Source: Candidatus Roizmanbacteria bacterium CG06_land_8_20_14_3_00_34_14
Lineage (GTDB): Bacteria; Patescibacteriota; Microgenomatia; UBA1406; GWC2-37-13
Direction: 5' to 3'
Assembly (NCBI GenBank): GCA_002779665.1
Contig: PEVZ01000018.1
Location: 18,367-32,824 of the forward strand
DNA length: 14,458 nt
The position numbers and the translations under genes are program-made. Positions within the stretch are counted from its first letter, which is position 1. Each line of letters opens with the position of its first letter. A model generated the notes under the pieces. The model was not told the origin of the DNA. It did no database searches and worked only from the letters and a program-made list of their open reading frames with translations. Positions 6,403 through 13,034 of this stretch are shown here, piece by piece.

Positions 6403-8223
6403 ATGAGAAGAAATAAAAGCAGAGGTAGTTTGATTTTTTTATTTATTTTAATAATTTTAGGTTATTTTTTTGTTTATCGACCTATTGTTAATATCAAAGC
6501 AAAAGCAAATATTGTTATTGCTTCGGCTAAAGATTTAAAATCAATTTTTGCCAAGAATGATATTGAATTACTGAAAACTAAGATGGAAGATTTTTCAAAT
6601 AAATATCAAAATCTTCAAAAAGCGGCCAAACCAATATATTGGGCTTCTTTTATTCCATATGTTTCCGATTTAAAAAATGGATTAATAGCAGGTGATTATT
6701 TGATTAAAGCAGGCAAAGAGACCATCTTAACTATTGAACCGTATGCCGACTTGATAGGTTTTAAAAAAGGTGAAAAATCCTTTAACGAAAAATCATCAGA
6801 AGACAGGTTGCAGACAGCCGTTTTGACCTTAGATAAGATGGTCAAAAAGGTCGATCCGATTGCTGATGATATAAATCAAGCAGGAAAAAGTATTGCTAAC
6901 ATAAATCCTAATCTTTACCCAAAAAAAATAGGGAAATTAGTATTGAGAGATAATATAACCAATCTTAAAGATCAGTTTGAAGGAATGACAGAACTTTTCG
7001 TAAACGCTAAGCCATTAATCAAAAAACTGCCTGAAATTCTTGGAAGTAATGAAGAAAAGACATATTTAATTTTATATCAAAACGATAAAGAAAGAAGAGC
7101 AACGGGAGGATTTTTAACATTTTATGCCGTATTTAAAATAAGAAATGGCAAAATGAATATTTATAGATCTGATGATATTTATTCGTTAGATGCGACTATT
7201 TCAGATCATCCACAAGCGCCTCCAGAAATATTAACTTATCACAAGGGCGTAAGTCAATTTTATATTCGAGATAGTAATCTTTCCCCAGATTTTGTTCAGT
7301 CAGTCAAACTTTTTGAAGGTCTTTATAAAAAAAGTGGAGCCAAAGTCGAATATGACGGTATCATTGCAATGGACTCAAAGATATTGGTTGATATGTTAAC
7401 AATTTTTGGAGATGTCAATGTCCAAGGGATAAATTTTAGTGCCAAAATAAATAAAAGATGCGATTGTCCGGAAGCCATCTATACTCTTTTTGATTTAGTT
7501 GATAGACCAGTCGGTTATTTCAAGGAAAATAGAAAGGGAATATTAGGAGATTTGATGTATAAATTATTTTATAACGCCATTGGTTTTTCTCCATCAAAAT
7601 ATTGGGGAACATTAATGCAGACAATGTTTAAAAATTTAGACGAAAAACACATATTGGTTTATTTTAAAGACACCGAAACACAAAAATCTTTAGAACAATT
7701 AAATTTTTCTGGAAGAATAAGAGAATATAAGGGTGACTATCTCAGCATAATAAATGTAAATTTTGCCGGTGCCAAGTCAAATATGTTTATAAGTGAGAAC
7801 ATAGATTCAAAAACAAACGGTTCAAGTCGGGAAGTGACTATTAATTTTAAAAATCCATATCCGGCTTCAGATTGTAATTTGGAAAGGGGTGGTTTATGTC
7901 TTAATGCCATACTTCGCAACTGGATAAGATTATATGTACCTCAAGGTTCTAAATTAGTCAGCTTTAACGGTTCATCGAAAAAAGTTCAGAGCTATGATGA
8001 ATTAGGAAAAACGGTTTTTGAAGGCTTTTTGGAAGTCCCTACTCAAGGACAAGCAATGGTGACAATCAAATATACCTTACCGGCAAATGTTGACATAAAT
8101 AATTATTCGCTGTTAGTTCAAAAACAAGCAGGAGTGGAAGAACAAAAGTTAAAGGTATCTTTTGATAACAGAACTTTATTTGATGGAATGCTAAGAATAG
8201 ACAAAGTAATTGAGGTAAATTAA
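6403..8223 (+). CDS. DUF4012 domain protein, membrane-anchored
   Basis: The 606-residue protein has one N-terminal membrane helix (about 10-27, LIFLFILIILGYFFVY) after a basic start, so most of it should lie outside the membrane. A helical region (to about 210) is followed by the DUF4012 core, with EKTYLILYQNDKERRATGGF at 218-237 and YRSDDIYSLDA soon after. The C-terminal 120 residues look beta-rich. DUF4012 proteins are common in Patescibacteria and Actinobacteria near polysaccharide or cell-envelope genes; their function is unknown. Its position just behind the phosphoglycosyl transferase suggests a role in glycan export, attachment or assembly, by inference. An in-frame GTG at 6376 would put the start inside the upstream gene and add 9 residues; the ATG at 6403 is preferred because it fits the usual short basic lead and follows a TATAAT. 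Confidence 0.85.
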   Translation: MRRNKSRGSLIFLFILIILGYFFVYRPIVNIKAKANIVIASAKDLKSIFAKNDIELLKTKMEDFSNKYQNLQKAAKPIYWASFIPYVSDLKNGLIAGDYLIKAGKETILTIEPYADLIGFKKGEKSFNEKSSEDRLQTAVLTLDKMVKKVDPIADDINQAGKSIANINPNLYPKKIGKLVLRDNITNLKDQFEGMTELFVNAKPLIKKLPEILGSNEEKTYLILYQNDKERRATGGFLTFYAVFKIRNGKMNIYRSDDIYSLDATISDHPQAPPEILTYHKGVSQFYIRDSNLSPDFVQSVKLFEGLYKKSGAKVEYDGIIAMDSKILVDMLTIFGDVNVQGINFSAKINKRCDCPEAIYTLFDLVDRPVGYFKENRKGILGDLMYKLFYNAIGFSPSKYWGTLMQTMFKNLDEKHILVYFKDTETQKSLEQLNFSGRIREYKGDYLSIINVNFAGAKSNMFISENIDSKTNGSSREVTINFKNPYPASDCNLERGGLCLNAILRNWIRLYVPQGSKLVSFNGSSKKVQSYDELGKTVFEGFLEVPTQGQAMVTIKYTLPANVDINNYSLLVQKQAGVEEQKLKVSFDNRTLFDGMLRIDKVIEVN

Positions 8224-8226
8224 TTA

Positions 8227-8235
8227 TGTTATAAT
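8227..8235 (+). promoter_or_regulatory. Extended -10 promoter of the DUF4258/DUF2283 pair
   Basis: TGTTATAAT combines the extended -10 TGn with a perfect TATAAT at 8230-8235. The ATG at 8244 starts 8 bases after it, giving a transcript with almost no leader. The -35 position is poor, which is tolerated in extended -10 promoters. Confidence 0.55.
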
Positions 8236-8243
8236 CCAAGTAG

Positions 8244-8513
8244 ATGAAATATGTTTTTACTAAACATGCAAGAGAAAGAATGGTTTTAAGAAGAATTAGT
8301 AGAAAAGACATTCTAAATACGATTAAGAATAATGAGTTAAAGGAATTGGATGATGGTAAAGAGAATAAAATTGCTTTTTATAAAAAGTGGACAGAAAAAT
8401 TTGCTTTGAAAGTAGTTACAATTGAAAATGAATTTGAAATAAAAATAATAACGGTTCATCCAATTGATAGAGATAGATTAAAGAATATTAAAAATTTAAT
8501 TGAAATAAAATGA
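8244..8513 (+). CDS. DUF4258 protein, possible toxin of a TA-like pair
   Basis: The 89-residue protein matches DUF4258: TKHARERMVLRRISRKDILNTI (6-27), with H8, R10, R12 and the R-x-I-S-x-x-D segment, then a compact beta region ending in IKIITVHP (66-73). The family is thought to resemble small RelE/BrnT-like folds and is often found next to a small partner. Here its TGA overlaps by 4 bases the ATG of a DUF2283 gene, so the two are co-translated. Together with a private promoter this fits a type II toxin-antitoxin layout with the toxin-like gene first. Activity is inferred only from family and arrangement. A solitary housekeeping role cannot be excluded. Confidence 0.8.
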   Translation: MKYVFTKHARERMVLRRISRKDILNTIKNNELKELDDGKENKIAFYKKWTEKFALKVVTIENEFEIKIITVHPIDRDRLKNIKNLIEIK

Positions 8514-8734
8514 AAATTACTTACGATCTACAAGCTGATGCAATGTATATTTACCTTAATAAACATTCGGTTGCAGGTACTGTGCCAGTGAGCACAGATC
8601 TTATAGTGGATTATGATAAAAACAATTTGCCCGTTGGTATTGAAATGTTATCCGTATCAAAAATTATGCCAAAGAAATCACTGTCATCTATAAAAATTAA
8701 GTTATTGTCTAATCCAAAAGCTTTGCATAAATGA
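8510..8734 (+). CDS. DUF2283 protein, possible antitoxin partner
   Basis: The 74-residue protein fits DUF2283. ITYDLQADAMYIYL (3-16) is the conserved opening (YD-x-x-AD-x-x-Y), and LIVDYDKNNLPVGIEMLSVS (31-50) is the conserved DxD...GIE centre. The last 20 residues are basic. Such proteins are frequently encoded beside DUF4258 or other small toxin-like proteins and have been suggested as antitoxins; I know of no settled biochemical function. The ATG overlaps the DUF4258 stop. It is followed 14 bases later by a transporter gene with no terminator between, so the transporter may be read from the same promoter. Confidence 0.85.
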   Translation: MKITYDLQADAMYIYLNKHSVAGTVPVSTDLIVDYDKNNLPVGIEMLSVSKIMPKKSLSSIKIKLLSNPKALHK

Positions 8735-8748
8735 AATAAAATTAACAA

Positions 8749-9666
8749 ATGGATATTTTTCTTGCGTTATTATATAAATTAATTCCATTATATTTAATAA
8801 TTGGATTAGGATATTTATCTGGAAGAGTTTTTAAAGTTACTAAAGAATCTATTGCACCACTTCTTATTTATATAATTGCCCCAATAATAATATTTAATGG
8901 AGTAGTGACGACTAAACTAAATATAAGTAGTTTATCTTTACCGATATTATTTTTTATTTTGGCTTGTTTTATTTGTTTATTGTTTTATTTTATTGGAAAG
9001 ACATTTTGGAAAGATTCTACAGTCAACATTTTAGCATTTACAGCGGGTACAGGTAACACAGGTTATTTTGGCCTACCGGTAGCATTGATTTTATTTGATA
9101 AAAACCTTATTGGTTTAGTTGTAATGTCAATTTTGGGCTTCGTTCTATATGAAAACTCATTAGGTTTTTTTATTACGGCAAAAGGACACCATACAATTAA
9201 AGAAAGTTTAATCAAGGTAATGAAGTTGCCAGCGATTTATGCATTTTTTTTTGGATTAGCTATTAATTTATCAAAAATACCATTAAATCAAATATATATT
9301 GATACTATTTCTAATTTTAAAGGAGCATACACCATTTTAGGAATGATGTTGATTGGATTAGGGCTGGCAAGTATAAAGGAGTTTGCATTTGATTTTAAAT
9401 TTGTATCATTAACTTTTCTTGCCAAATTTATAATCTGGCCTCTAATAGTTATGTTAGTTGTTTGGGTTGATAACATTACACTTCAGCTTTATAATACTTC
9501 AATCCATAAAGTAATGATTCTTATGTCAATTGTGCCTCTTGCTGCAAATACCGTTGCTTTCGCTACAGAGTTAAAAGCTCAGCCTGAGAAAGCATCTCTT
9601 GCCGTTATGTTAAGTACCTTATTTGCTTTATTTTATATACCGTTAATCACTTTATCTTTTTTTTAA
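8749..9666 (+). CDS. AEC-family transporter (auxin efflux carrier/malate permease type)
   Basis: The 305-residue, strongly hydrophobic protein has about ten membrane helices in two halves, the Mem_trans (PF03547) pattern. IGLGYLSGRVFKVTKESIAPLLIYIIAPIIIF (18-49) matches the N-terminal half, and TAGTGNTGYFGLPVALILFD (98-117) is the family's signature crossover region with the N-x-G-x-x-G-x-P motif. MILMSIVPLAANTVAFATEL (256-275) is the equivalent in the second half. Members export or exchange organic acids or related anions across the inner membrane. The substrate is unknown; no metabolic genes adjoin. It lies 14 bases after the DUF2283 gene and has no Shine-Dalgarno. Confidence 0.9.
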   Translation: MDIFLALLYKLIPLYLIIGLGYLSGRVFKVTKESIAPLLIYIIAPIIIFNGVVTTKLNISSLSLPILFFILACFICLLFYFIGKTFWKDSTVNILAFTAGTGNTGYFGLPVALILFDKNLIGLVVMSILGFVLYENSLGFFITAKGHHTIKESLIKVMKLPAIYAFFFGLAINLSKIPLNQIYIDTISNFKGAYTILGMMLIGLGLASIKEFAFDFKFVSLTFLAKFIIWPLIVMLVVWVDNITLQLYNTSIHKVMILMSIVPLAANTVAFATELKAQPEKASLAVMLSTLFALFYIPLITLSFF

Positions 9667-9668
9667 AC

Positions 9669-9691
9669 ACTTCTCGATTGTAATAAGAAGT
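9669..9691. other. Small hairpin between the transporter gene and recO
   Basis: ACTTCT (9669-9674) and AGAAGT (9686-9691) are perfect 6-base arms around an 11-base loop. It directly follows the transporter stop. There is no U-tract after it, so it may be a weak terminator or mean nothing. Confidence 0.3.
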
Positions 9692-9710
9692 TCGAAAATA
9701 ACTTAAAAAT

Positions 9711-10235
9711 ATGTCTAGAAGCTTAAAAACTGAAGCAATTATTTTGAAAAAGAAAGATCTTCTTAATAAGGATGTTTTGATAAGCGTTTTTAGCCAGGAT
9801 TTAGGTCGTTTGACGTTGTTTGCCAAAGGAATTAAGAAGATAACCAGTCGTCGTTCTCCGCATCTTCAGACTGGAAACTTAGTTAACATTTTGGTCAGTC
9901 ATAAAAATGAGCGTTATTATCTCCAAGAAAGCGAACTTCTTTCAGGCTTTTCCGAATTGAAGAAAGATGAAAAAAAGGTCAGTAATTTGTATTTATTTTT
10001 GTTCGTCCTTGAGTGTTTGTTACCCGAACAGCAAAAGGAAACAAAAGCCTACAATTTAACTAAAAATTTCTTAATCGACCTATCAAAATCTACTAAACCA
10101 AATTCAATTGCAGTTAAGTATTTAAGTGATATTATGATGCAATTAGGGTATCTTGATAAAAAAGTTAATTTTCCGGAACTAAAATCCTTAATCGAAGAAA
10201 TTATTAATGAAAAAATTCCTTTACTTCAGTTATAA
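9711..10235 (+). CDS. recO: DNA repair protein RecO, short form
   Basis: RecO anneals single strands and loads RecA with RecR in the RecFOR pathway. The N-terminal OB-fold is clear: KTEAIILKKKDLLNKDVLISVFSQDLGRLTLFAKGIKK (6-43), including the conserved LTLFAKG, then RSPHLQTGNLVNI (48-60). The rest is helical. At 174 residues it is well below the roughly 230-260 of typical RecO. It ends without the C-terminal cysteine zinc-binding region and without a second helical segment. The ending is a clean TAA with no sign of a frameshift in the following bases, so it is probably a reduced form, not a broken gene. No Shine-Dalgarno is seen. Confidence 0.85.
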   Translation: MSRSLKTEAIILKKKDLLNKDVLISVFSQDLGRLTLFAKGIKKITSRRSPHLQTGNLVNILVSHKNERYYLQESELLSGFSELKKDEKKVSNLYLFLFVLECLLPEQQKETKAYNLTKNFLIDLSKSTKPNSIAVKYLSDIMMQLGYLDKKVNFPELKSLIEEIINEKIPLLQL

Positions 10236-10236
10236 T
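10231..10236 (+). promoter_or_regulatory. Candidate -10 box ahead of a possible leader ORF and glyQS
   Basis: A perfect TATAAT overlaps the recO stop codon and lies 7 bases before an ATG at 10244. It could start transcription of the short ORF and of glycyl-tRNA synthetase. No good -35 is visible. Confidence 0.35.
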
Positions 10237-10243
10237 GTAGCTA

Positions 10244-10324
10244 ATGATTAAAAAAGCTCGATACCAAAATTTTTTATCGGAAAACAACAAACCGAAAAAA
10301 ATTTTGCATCTTCGCTTTTATTAA
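10244..10324 (+). CDS. Possible 26-residue ORF upstream of glycyl-tRNA synthetase
   Basis: A short frame starting MIKKARYQNF and ending LHLRFY with TAA fills most of the recO-glyQS gap. The only support is a TATAAT placed 7 bases before its ATG. It has no glycine codons, so it is not a classical glycine attenuator peptide. A 14-bp A/T-rich hairpin lies within it. It may be a leader peptide, a small basic protein, or a chance ORF; chance is the leading alternative. Confidence 0.2.
   Translation: MIKKARYQNFLSENNKPKKILHLRFY
10266..10305 (+). other. 14-bp hairpin in the glyQS leader
   Basis: Arms 10266-10280 and 10292-10305 pair over 14 bp with one bulged A (10276) and an 11-base loop. The stem is A/T-rich with a CGG/CCG top. 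The 3' arm ends in TTTT but no U-tract follows. It could be a leader structure controlling glyQS or a remnant of a recO terminator. Confidence 0.4.
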
Positions 10325-10331
10325 TTTTAAT

Positions 10332-11690
10332 ATGGACAACATAATTGCTTTAGCCAAAAGACGGGGGTTTTTTTATCCGTCGTCGGAAATTTACGGAGGA
10401 CTGGCCAATACGTGGGACTTTGGACACTACGGAGTATTACTTAAAAATAATTTACGTGATTTATGGATTAAGAAATTCATTTTATCAAGACGGGATATTG
10501 TCATGGTTGATTCTTCGGTCATTTTAAATCCAAAAGTTTGGGAAGCTTCCGGACATGTAAACGGTTTTAATGACGCCTTGGTTGATTGTAAGACTTGTAA
10601 ATACCGGACACGAGCCGATCATTTGATCGAGACCAAATTAAAAGATATAAAAGTTGAAGGTCTGCCGGTTGAAAAATTAACAGAGATTATCCGCACCAAT
10701 AAATTAAAATGTCCTCACTGCGGTGGGTCAGATTTGACCGATGTTAGAAAATTTAATCTTCTTTTTGAAACAAAAATTGGAATGGTTGAGGATAGTAAAT
10801 CAAAAGCGTATTTGCGAGGAGAATTAGCTCAAGGAATTTTTATGAATTATAAAAATGTTGTCGATACGATGAGAGTTCGGATGCCTTTTGGGATCGCATC
10901 GAATGGGATTTGTTTCCGAAATGAAATAACCTTAGGTCAGGGAGTTTTTCGGACACTTCAATTCGATTTAATGGAGTTAGAATATTTTATTAGTTCCGAA
11001 AATTGGAAAGAGGTATTTGAAAATTGGAGAAAAGAAATGTGGAGTTGGGCATTAGAGCTTGGTTTACCAAAAGAAAAAATTCGTTGGCGTGAACATGAAG
11101 ATTTTGAAAGATCTCATTATTCAAAAAAAACCATGGATGTTGAATATGAATTTCCTTTCGGTTGGAAAGAGATGTGGGGGCTTGCTTATAGGACTGATTA
11201 CGATCTTAAAAATCATATGAAAAATTCAGGCGTTGATTTAAATTACCGTGATCCAAAAACTAATGAAAAATTCATACCTCATGTGATTGAACCGACTTTT
11301 GGACTTTCTAGATTATTAATTACCATATTGATTAACGCTTACCACGAAGAAGAAGTCAATGGAAAAAAAAGAATTGTTTTGAAATTAAAACCAAGCCTAT
11401 CACCCGTTAAGGTTGCCATATTTCCTTTACAAAAAGACGAAAAACTTAAAAGAAAAGCTTTAGACCTATTTAACGACCTAAAAAAGACATACATTTGCGA
11501 ATTTGATGACTCAGGAAATATTGGTCAAATGTATAGGCGTCAGGATGAAATAGGAACCCCTTCTTGTGTTACAATAGATTATAAGTCGATGGAAGATGAG
11601 AAAGTTACTATTAGAGATAGAGATACAATGAATCAAGAAAGAATTGAGATTGGAAAATTAAGAGATTACTTAAAAATTAAATTATTTTAA
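10332..11690 (+). CDS. glyQS: Glycyl-tRNA synthetase, alpha2 class II type
   Basis: The enzyme charges tRNA-Gly and is the homodimeric alpha2 form, as in Thermus, not the alpha2beta2 form of E. coli. LAKRRGFFYPSSEIYGGLANTWDFGHYG (7-34) is the diagnostic N-terminus. A zinc-ribbon-like insertion has C86, C89, C127 and C130. Class II motif 2 is FRNEI (195-199), and motif 3 is EPTFGLSRLL (320-329), with S326 where relatives often carry D or G. The anticodon-binding domain starts near LSPVKVAIFPLQ (356-367) and contains GNIGQMYRRQDEIGTPSC. At 452 residues it is normal for the type. The ATG at 10332 matches the family start; a TATTAA lies 7 bases before it. No Shine-Dalgarno. Confidence 0.95.
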   Translation: MDNIIALAKRRGFFYPSSEIYGGLANTWDFGHYGVLLKNNLRDLWIKKFILSRRDIVMVDSSVILNPKVWEASGHVNGFNDALVDCKTCKYRTRADHLIETKLKDIKVEGLPVEKLTEIIRTNKLKCPHCGGSDLTDVRKFNLLFETKIGMVEDSKSKAYLRGELAQGIFMNYKNVVDTMRVRMPFGIASNGICFRNEITLGQGVFRTLQFDLMELEYFISSENWKEVFENWRKEMWSWALELGLPKEKIRWREHEDFERSHYSKKTMDVEYEFPFGWKEMWGLAYRTDYDLKNHMKNSGVDLNYRDPKTNEKFIPHVIEPTFGLSRLLITILINAYHEEEVNGKKRIVLKLKPSLSPVKVAIFPLQKDEKLKRKALDLFNDLKKTYICEFDDSGNIGQMYRRQDEIGTPSCVTIDYKSMEDEKVTIRDRDTMNQERIEIGKLRDYLKIKLF

Positions 11691-11696
11691 TATCAT

Positions 11697-12203
11697 ATGA
11701 AATTAAATAACAAAAAAACATTGATTTTAGGAGGGGTATTATTAGTGTTGTTTATTTTTTTTAGTTATTGGATTTTGGTTGGAAGCAAAAATACTGTTAA
11801 CAAGAAAGACGAACAGATAGTTTCTTCGGATAATATTTTACCGACGGTTGATAGCTCAGTAAAAGTCAATCTGATATCAACAAAAAAAGGTGAAGCAGTT
11901 CTTTCGATTAACAGCGCACCAAACGGTACCAAATCAATTGAATTTGAAATGAGTTACTTAGTTGTTAATGAAGATAATAGTGAAGGCGGAGGAGCCGTTT
12001 CTCAGGGCGCAATTGGTAAATGTTATGAGGCAAGTAACGTCTGGGAATGTGGAGAGCCTTCTCAATCTGGGCGTAAAATTATTTTAGGAACATGTTCATC
12101 AGGTGTTTGTCGATACCATAATATTACAGGACCTATTAGGGTATCTTTAAAATTTTCAGGAAATTACGGGGAAAAGATTTTTACAAAAGAATATAAGATG
12201 TAA
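11697..12203 (+). CDS. Membrane-anchored extracytoplasmic protein of unknown function
   Basis: The 168-residue protein has a basic start and a single membrane helix (about 8-28, TLILGGVLLVLFIFFSYWILV) without a lipobox cysteine, so it is likely an anchored protein facing outward. The rest is beta-rich: VKVNLISTKKGEAVLSI, then IEFEMSYLVV, and RKIILGTCSSGVCRYHNITGPIRVSLKF, suggesting an immunoglobulin- or fibronectin-like sandwich. Four cysteines (C109, C118, C133, C138) could form disulfides or bind metal. The LGTCSSGxCxYH stretch looks conserved; I believe similar proteins occur in other Patescibacteria, but I cannot name a family. It starts 6 bases after glyQS and probably shares its transcript. 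Confidence 0.7.
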   Translation: MKLNNKKTLILGGVLLVLFIFFSYWILVGSKNTVNKKDEQIVSSDNILPTVDSSVKVNLISTKKGEAVLSINSAPNGTKSIEFEMSYLVVNEDNSEGGGAVSQGAIGKCYEASNVWECGEPSQSGRKIILGTCSSGVCRYHNITGPIRVSLKFSGNYGEKIFTKEYKM

Positions 12204-12215
12204 AAATTTCTAATT

Positions 12216-12221
12216 TATAAT
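12216..12221 (+). promoter_or_regulatory. Candidate -10 box for rpsT
   Basis: A perfect TATAAT lies 32 bases before the rpsT ATG, which would leave a leader of about 25 bases containing the Shine-Dalgarno. No good -35 is visible. Confidence 0.35.
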
Positions 12222-12243
12222 TTTTAATTATTAAAAGGAGGTG
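12222..12243 (+). promoter_or_regulatory. Strong Shine-Dalgarno of rpsT with overlapping palindrome
   Basis: AAGGAGGTG (12235-12243) is close to a full anti-Shine-Dalgarno match, with 12 bases between GGAGG and the ATG at 12254. Immediately upstream is the palindrome TTTTAAT-T-ATTAAAA (12222-12236), whose end touches the site. It is the only clear Shine-Dalgarno in the window. Confidence 0.8.
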
Positions 12244-12253
12244 TCTACATATC

Positions 12254-12502
12254 ATGCCAATAATCAAATCAGCTATAAAAAAAGTCAGAAAAGATAAAAA
12301 AAGAACTAATGTAAATGAACTTTATATTAAGGCTTATCAAACGACGTTAAAAAAAATCAGAAAAGGCGGTAGTGACGCAAAAAAATTAATAAGTATTTTT
12401 TATTCCCAAGTAGATAAAGCAGTTAAGCACCACGTTATCCAAAAAAACAAAGCAATACGATTGAAATCCCGAGTAAGTAAAAAAATTTTAAAAAAGAAAT
12501 GA
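12254..12502 (+). CDS. rpsT: 30S ribosomal protein S20
   Basis: S20 binds 16S rRNA in the body of the small subunit and acts early in assembly. The 82-residue, highly basic, all-helical protein starts MPIIKSAIKKVRKDKKR, the standard S20 N-terminus (MPNIKSAxKR). It continues with the helical hairpin that includes KKIRKGGSDAKKLISIFYSQVDKAVKHHVIQKNKAIRLKSR, matching the conserved DKAAxKGxIHKNxAxRxKSR, with some substitutions. Length is normal. The start is fixed by the MP-IKSA motif and the strong Shine-Dalgarno. Its TGA overlaps the next ATG by 4 bases, tying pilus-type genes to a ribosomal protein gene. Confidence 0.95.
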   Translation: MPIIKSAIKKVRKDKKRTNVNELYIKAYQTTLKKIRKGGSDAKKLISIFYSQVDKAVKHHVIQKNKAIRLKSRVSKKILKKK

Positions 12503-13026
12503 GATACAATATAAATTTGATAGAAAAAAAAGAAGTTAGTTTATTGGATAGATTGATTTTTTTTGGTCTGAATTATTTGCGTTATATAATTGTTATTACG
12601 CAGTTAGTTGTAATTGGTGTCTTTTTTTATAGATTCCAAATTGATCAAAGAATTATAGATTTGAAGGAAGGAGTGGACCAAAAGAAAGAAATAGTAAAAA
12701 TAGTCTTACCACTTCTCAATGAAGTATCTAAAATTAATAAAAAAACCTTAATAATAGAAGACACACTTCTTCAGCAAAAAAAGTTTAGTGGAATGGTTGA
12801 TTATTTTCTTTCCTCATTTCCAGAGACAATTACCTTAACTAATATGGAAATAAAAGGAGAGTCAATAAAAATAACTGGCGATGCCATAAACGCGCAACAT
12901 TTACAAGCTTTTTATAATTTATTAAAAAAAGAAAATAAATTTCAAATAGTTAATCTTCAGAGTATAAAAAAAAGTGAAACTGGATATAATTTTGTATTAC
13001 AATTGGACAAGCTGAATAGTATCTAA
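12499..13026 (+). CDS. PilN-like inner-membrane protein
   Basis: The 175-residue protein has the PilN layout: a short cytoplasmic start with NINLIEKKE (4-12), recalling the INL motif that in PilN contacts PilM, one membrane helix (about 25-45), a coiled-coil segment (about 46-95) and a C-terminal ferredoxin-like fold with FPETITLTNMEIKGESIKITGDA. PilN works with PilM and PilO in the type IV pilus alignment subcomplex. The PilO-like gene follows 8 bases later. The INL start, topology and neighbour agree, but the sequence is diverged. A GspL/GspM-like protein of a related secretion system is the alternative. It overlaps rpsT by 4 bases. Confidence 0.65.
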   Translation: MRYNINLIEKKEVSLLDRLIFFGLNYLRYIIVITQLVVIGVFFYRFQIDQRIIDLKEGVDQKKEIVKIVLPLLNEVSKINKKTLIIEDTLLQQKKFSGMVDYFLSSFPETITLTNMEIKGESIKITGDAINAQHLQAFYNLLKKENKFQIVNLQSIKKSETGYNFVLQLDKLNSI

Positions 13027-13034
13027 AATAAATT

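Noticed and set aside
7737..8311. Minus-strand open frames opposite the DUF4012 gene
   Set aside because: They lie antisense to a well-supported gene, show no family motif and have no start signal.
9288..9476. Minus-strand open frame within the transporter gene
   Set aside because: It is an antisense shadow of a clear AEC-family coding sequence.
3523..9685. CGATTGTAATA shared upstream of the second GT4 gene (3523-3533) and recO (9675-9685)
   Set aside because: An 11-base AT-rich match at different distances from the two starts is not strong enough to call a common element.
10236..10331. T-box riboswitch upstream of glycyl-tRNA synthetase
   Set aside because: The gap is too short, and neither a T-box consensus nor a specifier-loop and antiterminator arrangement is visible.
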